Below, piece after piece: positions 60,024 through 64,000 of a stretch of DNA of 64,000 nucleotides. Location of the stretch: assembly GCA_050953285.1 (NCBI GenBank), contig JBMNMK010000002.1, positions 1,364,001 through 1,428,000 of the forward strand. The letters are read 5' to 3'. Below the pieces are notes generated by a model that worked only from the letters and a program-made list of their open reading frames with translations, had not been told where the DNA came from and searched no databases. Both the position numbers and the translations under genes were made by a program. The stretch comes from Olsenella_K sp050953285 (GTDB lineage: Bacteria; Actinomycetota; Coriobacteriia; Coriobacteriales; Atopobiaceae). Positions within the stretch are counted from its first letter, which is position 1, and the number at the start of each line of letters is the position of its first letter.

Positions 60024-60113
60024 CTGTTAGAGAGCAACGTGCTGCTCAAAGCAACCAAAGCACCTGTGGCTAGTAGGTGGACGAGAAGAGCCTGCACAGG
60101 TACACATGAACGC

Positions 60114-60138
60114 GAGGCCAGCTCTTGGAGCTGGCCTC
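60114..60138. terminator. Hairpin between convergent mscL and manA
   Basis: Perfect 11-base arms GAGGCCAGCTC/GAGCTGGCCTC with a 3-base loop. No T run follows on either strand, but the position between convergent genes suggests a bidirectional terminator. Confidence 0.6.
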
Positions 60139-60207
60139 TGTGCTCTGCATCGATTAGTCACAACGCTGTTAGCACACGCCCTTGTCGCCCGGCGGTACAC
60201 GTGCGGC

Positions 60208-61179
60208 TTAGGACATGTTTGGCCAGCTTGCAATGAGCGTCATGTCACCTAAAAAGGTGAGGTCTCCCGTGTTTGCAGGCGCTATGAAATGTTGACCTTT
60301 TGTGAGGGGATAATCCTTGCCCTGGGTGCGGACACAGCCTGTGCCCTCAACCGCAGATACGCAGGTAAACGAGGGTGACTGCGGGAGCGTAGCCGGAGTG
60401 TATTTGTGTGGTCGTATGCGCACCACATCAAAGTTAGGACAGCTCATAAGCCGTGTGATGCCCTGGATCTCAGGCGCTATCACCTTGCCAGATTTTGGCG
60501 CCACCAAGTTGAAATCCACCACATCGAGCGTTTGGGCAATGTGGAGCTCTCGGCGGGCGCCGGCGTCATCGGTGCGATCGTAGTCGTATACACGATATGT
60601 TATATCTGATGACTGCTGCGTCTCCAAAATGAGAGTGCCACCCTCTATTGCATGAATGCAGCCAGGCTCAATGCGGAAGAAATCCCCTTGAGATATAGGC
60701 ACCTCGTAGAGAAGATCCTGCCAACGACCATCCTTGACCATCTGAGCAAATTCTTCTCTGTTGTGTGCCTTCTGACCCACGATGATCTTGGTGTTGGGTT
60801 CTGCTGCCAAAACATACCAGCATTCGCGCTTGCCCAACGAGCCATGTTCATGTTCTTTTGCATAGGCATCGTCAGGGTGTACTTGGACAGAAAGGTTTTC
60901 TTTAGCGTCTAAGATCTTGATCAACAGAGGAAACTGTTTACCTGCATAGCCTGAAAAGAGCTCGCGGTGCTCATCCCACAGCCATGAGAGCGTACGACCC
61001 GCAAAGGGCCCATTTTCTATGGTACAGTCCCCTGCGGGGTGTGCGCTGATCGCCCAGCATTCGCCCACGGTACCGTTGGGGATGGTATAGCCAAAGTCCT
61101 CTTCTAAGCGCCTACCTCCCCAAATCTTGTTGTGGAATATGGGCTTCATAAAGATGAGTTCATTTTGTGGGGTATCCAT
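60208..61179 (-). CDS. manA: Mannose-6-phosphate isomerase, class I
   Basis: A 323-residue cupin enzyme interconverting mannose-6-P and fructose-6-P. Zinc-site motifs include VQVHPDDAYAKEHEHG and KRECWYVL, and PGCIHAIEGGTLILE is the second His region. ATG at 61179 has GGGAGGA upstream. It stands alone. Confidence 0.94.
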   Translation of the reverse strand: MDTPQNELIFMKPIFHNKIWGGRRLEEDFGYTIPNGTVGECWAISAHPAGDCTIENGPFAGRTLSWLWDEHRELFSGYAGKQFPLLIKILDAKENLSVQVHPDDAYAKEHEHGSLGKRECWYVLAAEPNTKIIVGQKAHNREEFAQMVKDGRWQDLLYEVPISQGDFFRIEPGCIHAIEGGTLILETQQSSDITYRVYDYDRTDDAGARRELHIAQTLDVVDFNLVAPKSGKVIAPEIQGITRLMSCPNFDVVRIRPHKYTPATLPQSPSFTCVSAVEGTGCVRTQGKDYPLTKGQHFIAPANTGDLTFLGDMTLIASWPNMS

Positions 61180-61312
61180 CTATCCTCCCTCTCAACCCAA
61201 CCAGCATAGCAATTTAGTCACAAAGCGGGCGACCAAGGCACCTCATTTGCTCCTCTTGATAGACGGAGTGAGAGATGTATCTTCTATGCTGTAGAAGGAC
61301 TGTGCGACACAT

Positions 61313-61882
61313 CTACTGCGCCCTATCCCCGCTCAGATGCACAACCAGCGCATCTGAGCGCCACGAACTGGGATAGAGTTCTTTTGCCACCGCTGTGGCC
61401 GTCTCAAACTCTGTCTGCATAAACATGGCAAGAACAATGTCTTGAAAACGCTGTTCATATGGCACGAGAGCCGAGAGTGATACCACCAGCGCGCGGTCTA
61501 GAGGATAGCCATACACCCCACAGGAAATGGCCGGAAACGCAATGCTCTGATCGCCTGCTTGAAGCGCTGCTTCGCAGCTGTTGATATAGCACTTACGCAG
61601 AAGTTCATCGGACTCTTGAGGAGTGTGGTTTGCATATATTGGCCCTACGGTATGGATAATGTGCCGTGCCCATGTGATATCAAAAGCACTTGTTATGCGC
61701 GCTTCTCCCACCGGACAGCCACCAGCATCATGCAATTTTTTGCATGCTACATCCAGCCGGGGTCCTGCGGCTTTATGCAGCGCCCCGTCCACGCCTCCCC
61801 CTCCTGCCAGGCTGCTGTTTGCAGCGTTGACCAGCGCGTCCACCTGCTGTACAACCACCGACGCATGCACAATTCTGACCAT
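61313..61882 (-). CDS. Macrodomain protein (O-acetyl-ADP-ribose deacetylase type)
   Basis: A 189-residue stand-alone macrodomain. VDALVNAANSSLAGGGGVDGALHKAAG is split by the catalytic Asn and Asp region, GEARITSAFDI follows, and the phosphate loop is AISCGVYGYP. This is the YmdB/MacroD type, distinct from the zinc macrodomain at 10898. It removes ADP-ribose from proteins or deacetylates O-acetyl-ADP-ribose. ATG at 61882 has GGTGGGGG upstream. Confidence 0.92.
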   Translation of the reverse strand: MVRIVHASVVVQQVDALVNAANSSLAGGGGVDGALHKAAGPRLDVACKKLHDAGGCPVGEARITSAFDITWARHIIHTVGPIYANHTPQESDELLRKCYINSCEAALQAGDQSIAFPAISCGVYGYPLDRALVVSLSALVPYEQRFQDIVLAMFMQTEFETATAVAKELYPSSWRSDALVVHLSGDRAQ

Positions 61883-62219
61883 GGCACCCCCACCAAACAA
61901 AAAAGGAGGCCTTGCGCATGTGTAAGCAAAAGGGGGAACTTACACGCGAGGGAGAGGAGAGAACTCCCTCAATGCGACACAGCCTCTATATTCCTACCTA
62001 TGTACTAGGATTCTCTCATCCTAGCCCTGGAATATCGTCTCGTCAATGCTCTTTTTCGGCACAATATGCATACACATGTGCGTCGCAGCGTATGTGTGCG
62101 TCCAATATGGCACCAATGAGCGAGAAACTATCTCTTGAAGCAGTCGAGTCTGCTAACGTCCTTTTTTACACACCAGTTGAGTATAAACCGTACGATCAAA
62201 GATCGTGATGTGAGGGTTG
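61883..62219. other. Divergent intergenic region, macrodomain / GNAT-like
   Basis: About 337 bases between divergent genes. It should hold both promoters. No gene, tRNA or strong hairpin was seen. GAGGGT precedes the plus-strand start. Confidence 0.4.
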
Positions 62220-63116
62220 ATGGAAGAGAAGCTCTGGGACAAGTTCATTACCTACGTCAATGCATACTACGCAATACAGGCCGCTTGCCTCAATTTGGAG
62301 CAGCGTCCAGAAGGTGCACCTGGTGGGCTTGAAGAGTTTTGTACCAGAGCCAATCCGTTTTTGTGGGATAGCACCACCTCCGCAGAGCCTGCACTCTTTG
62401 AGGATTTCTCTCAGAAATTTGAGCAGCACTTTGGCTCAGACGCGTGCAGCGCACAAGACGGCCTTACCTTTTGCCACAGCTGGCTTTCCTCGCTAGAAGG
62501 TGATCGCTTTGGCAGAAACCTCATAGCGTCACTTGATAGTGTTATTGATGACCCCCAAGACTGGGAAGCATCGTATGGACCTATAGCAGAGCAAATCAAC
62601 AACCGCCGGGTCATGAACGAGCTGTCCTGGCAAGACGATTCTTACGGGTATAGTGCGCCCAGCCATGCACCAGCTGAGGTCAGCTTTGAAGAGTTTGCGT
62701 CCCGCCAAGCCACGCTCAAAGATATCAACCAAGTGGTCGTGCTGCTTTCACGCACGCTTCACTCCGACGCCTCCAGGGTTGAGAGTTATCTCGTGCGCGG
62801 CATGCAGCGCGGTGTCTTGGTGTGCGAGATTTCTCTGGTAGAAGATGAGATTGTCGCCACTGCCTCCGTTCTCTTTGTCGAGCTCATGCCCACACTGGAC
62901 AACCTGGACGGCATGGTCGGCTTCATTGAAGGCATTGCTGCAGAAGAGGGGTATGAAGCCACCATCACCACACTTTTGACAGAGATTTCCAAAAAGGCTC
63001 GAGCACGCGGCGTATCCAAGCTCTATCTCACCCAAACCAGCACCCGCGCCACCGATGCTTGTCTGGACTTCGGCTTTGACACCCAGGGTGGCTTGCTCAC
63101 TCTTGATATCTCATGA
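62220..63116 (+). CDS. Protein with unknown N-terminal domain and GNAT-like C-terminal domain
   Basis: A 298-residue protein. The first 165 residues are acidic and Trp/Phe-rich and match nothing I know. From about 165 a GNAT-like acetyltransferase pattern begins with LKDINQVVVLLSRTL, then GVLVCEISLVEDEIVATASV. A central strand MVGFIEGIAAEEGYEATITT is followed by ARGVSKLYLTQTSTRATDACLDFGF. It overlaps the downstream spermidine-synthase-like gene as ATGA, so the two act together. Confidence 0.7.
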   Translation: MEEKLWDKFITYVNAYYAIQAACLNLEQRPEGAPGGLEEFCTRANPFLWDSTTSAEPALFEDFSQKFEQHFGSDACSAQDGLTFCHSWLSSLEGDRFGRNLIASLDSVIDDPQDWEASYGPIAEQINNRRVMNELSWQDDSYGYSAPSHAPAEVSFEEFASRQATLKDINQVVVLLSRTLHSDASRVESYLVRGMQRGVLVCEISLVEDEIVATASVLFVELMPTLDNLDGMVGFIEGIAAEEGYEATITTLLTEISKKARARGVSKLYLTQTSTRATDACLDFGFDTQGGLLTLDIS

Positions 63117-63952
63117 GGTTTCTACACGGCATGCACAACGCACAGCTACCCCGCCTCATTGCCCACCAACGTGGCATGGGCGGCAGTACCGATGTCATTG
63201 AGACCATTTGGGACAATGGGGCCTGCGTTCGTATCTTGTCTGTCGAAGGCAGCTACCAGTCTGCAACCTATGTGGGCAGTGCATGGCAAGATCCTGTGTT
63301 TGACTACTACGTACTTTTTGATCTTATGTTTGAGGTCAAGCCAGACATACAGCGCGTCTTGCTGTTAGGCGGAGGTGCTCTGGGATATCCGCGCTACCTT
63401 CTGAGTACGCATCCTGCTATCAAACTGGATGTTGTGGAGATAGACCCCTGCGTCATCAAGCTTGCCCAACGCTACTTCTACGGTAGACGTCTTGCTGCCT
63501 CACAGCTCCTCAAACTCCAGTCTCCGCCCCGCATCATCTGCGGGGACGCTCTTAAGGTCCTCAAGGACAGCCACAACATCTACCACGCTATTCTTTGCGA
63601 TTGCTTCCTAGCAGATAAGCCCGAAAGCAGGCTTTATAGTGATCATGCTGCACGTTTGTTGAAAGAGCACCTCACAGAAGACGGCGCTGTTTTAGCAAAT
63701 GTCATTGCTGGGCGAGAAGGACCTTCAGCAGACATGCTTGCGCAATTTGCGGCATCACTTGCGCACGCTGGCTTTACAGCCGTCTATGCCGTGCGCATGC
63801 AAGAGATTGACATCAGCTCACCTGCCGCGCCCGCTGCAAGCATTACAGAAGATATAGGCGCTATACCCGATGCAGGAGATAGACCTGACAATGTGATGGT
63901 TGTTGCGACAGCTGGTTGCCAAGACCTTGCGTGGGCAGAGCGCCTATACTGA
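63113..63952 (+). CDS. Spermidine synthase-like methyltransferase-fold protein
   Basis: A 279-residue protein. GSYQSATYVGSAWQDPVFDYY leads to the nucleotide-binding VLLLGGGALGYPRYLLS, DVVEIDPCVIKLAQRYF, and ICGDALKVLKDS with the acidic AILCDCF. The fold is that of spermidine synthase, but the expected aminopropyl motif GGGDGG is altered to GGGALG. The true substrate may differ. Translation is coupled to the GNAT-like gene. Confidence 0.8.
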   Translation: MRFLHGMHNAQLPRLIAHQRGMGGSTDVIETIWDNGACVRILSVEGSYQSATYVGSAWQDPVFDYYVLFDLMFEVKPDIQRVLLLGGGALGYPRYLLSTHPAIKLDVVEIDPCVIKLAQRYFYGRRLAASQLLKLQSPPRIICGDALKVLKDSHNIYHAILCDCFLADKPESRLYSDHAARLLKEHLTEDGAVLANVIAGREGPSADMLAQFAASLAHAGFTAVYAVRMQEIDISSPAAPAASITEDIGAIPDAGDRPDNVMVVATAGCQDLAWAERLY

Positions 63953-63994
63953 GCTTCTCACACAAAGCATCAACACCAAGATAGAGGTATTACC

Positions 63995-64000
63995 GTGCAG
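63995..64000 (+). CDS. Possible start of a further gene
   Basis: A GTG at 63995 is preceded 6 bases upstream by AGAGGT, and only two codons are inside the window. It may be the next gene of the operon. Confidence 0.25.

Larger units (their letters stand above)
3009..63718. repeat. Dispersed 9-base word GGGCGA(G/T)AA, 22 exact copies
   Basis: Exact copies found by eye. GGGCGAGAA on the plus strand starts at 8912, 15732, 34529, 38023, 38876, 46675, 50177, 58895 and 63710. On the minus strand it occupies sites starting at 9023, 13355, 24810, 47091, 49668 and 52088. GGGCGATAA on the plus strand starts at 33593 and 50162, and on the minus strand at 3009, 10033, 30918, 52499 and 57107. Sixteen are preceded by T. 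Seven lie between genes and fifteen inside genes, in several reading frames and both senses. Only about six encode Gly-Glu-Lys/Asn or Gly-Asp-Lys, so codon preference does not explain them. Orientation is balanced, 11 to 11. Confidence 0.8.

Noticed and set aside
3009..63718. The 9-base word as a Chi or KOPS polarity signal
   Set aside because: The 22 copies are split evenly between strands in 64 kb, while polar signals should favour one strand on a replichore arm.

Overview
The window reads as one chromosomal segment of a fermentative actinobacterium. A D-lactate dehydrogenase next to pyruvate kinase, a GGGtGRT gene pair, a secretin-less Tad pilus locus, strong Shine-Dalgarno sites and about 50% GC suggest class Coriobacteriia, probably an Atopobium/Lancefieldella-like member of the Atopobiaceae. 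That placement is inference from gene content; no marker gene was compared. Most genes lie on the minus strand in short operons.

Layout. 1-8 kb: partial EamA transporter, DJ-1/PfpI protein, NifU-like plus GGGtGRT pair, murI, a DHA2-type MFS exporter, flavin reductase and an SDR resembling 7-alpha-hydroxysteroid dehydrogenases. 7.5-16 kb: a minus-strand run of zinc macrodomain, SirTM sirtuin and short UvrA-like ATPase, then a Rossmann-fold protein facing an HxlR regulator, an iron alcohol dehydrogenase, a small RDAC-type protein and a MerR-TipAS regulator. 16.2-18.4 kb: tRNA-Phe followed by a decayed phage segment that holds a wrecked family A DNA polymerase, a frameshifted secreted protein and a membrane protein. 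18.5-31.6 kb: a DUF2798 protein and a Tad (Flp) pilus locus with FHA, DUF192 and DUF2207 partners. 31.9-42.3 kb: rsgA, a calcium-type P-ATPase, ldhA, pyk, a DNA-binding-domain/GH13 amylase fusion and a MATE exporter. 42.4-50 kb: nitroreductase, LigB dioxygenase facing a second HxlR regulator, NhaC antiporter, ferritin, rhodanese lipoprotein, GntR regulator and zinc phospholipase C-like protein. 50.2-64 kb: pheST under a phenylalanine T-box, a HAD phosphatase, nagA and a ROK kinase, an M32 carboxypeptidase, dtd, mscL, manA, a second macrodomain, and a GNAT-like/spermidine-synthase-like pair.

How genes work together. nagA, the ROK kinase and manA feed amino sugars and mannose into glycolysis; pyk and ldhA finish it as D-lactate. 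Two divergent HxlR (DUF24) units, each with AAGTA/TACTT dyads, look like electrophile or quinone sensors controlling a Rossmann-fold protein and a dioxygenase. SirTM plus Zn-macrodomain is a protein ADP-ribosylation/reversal pair. The tad genes build an adhesive pilus.

Most unusual features: (1) a 9-base word, GGGCGAGAA or GGGCGATAA, occurs 22 times by eye on both strands, against about one expected for random sequence; (2) degenerate GC-rich tandem arrays with 11, 14 and 15 base periods begin at or near stop codons, and related GC-rich insertions lie inside the UvrA-like and rsgA genes; (3) a complete XRE DNA-binding domain is fused in frame to a complete GH13 enzyme; (4) the secreted protein in the phage remnant is broken by one base in a T run. 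No CRISPR array, intact insertion sequence or rRNA was seen.
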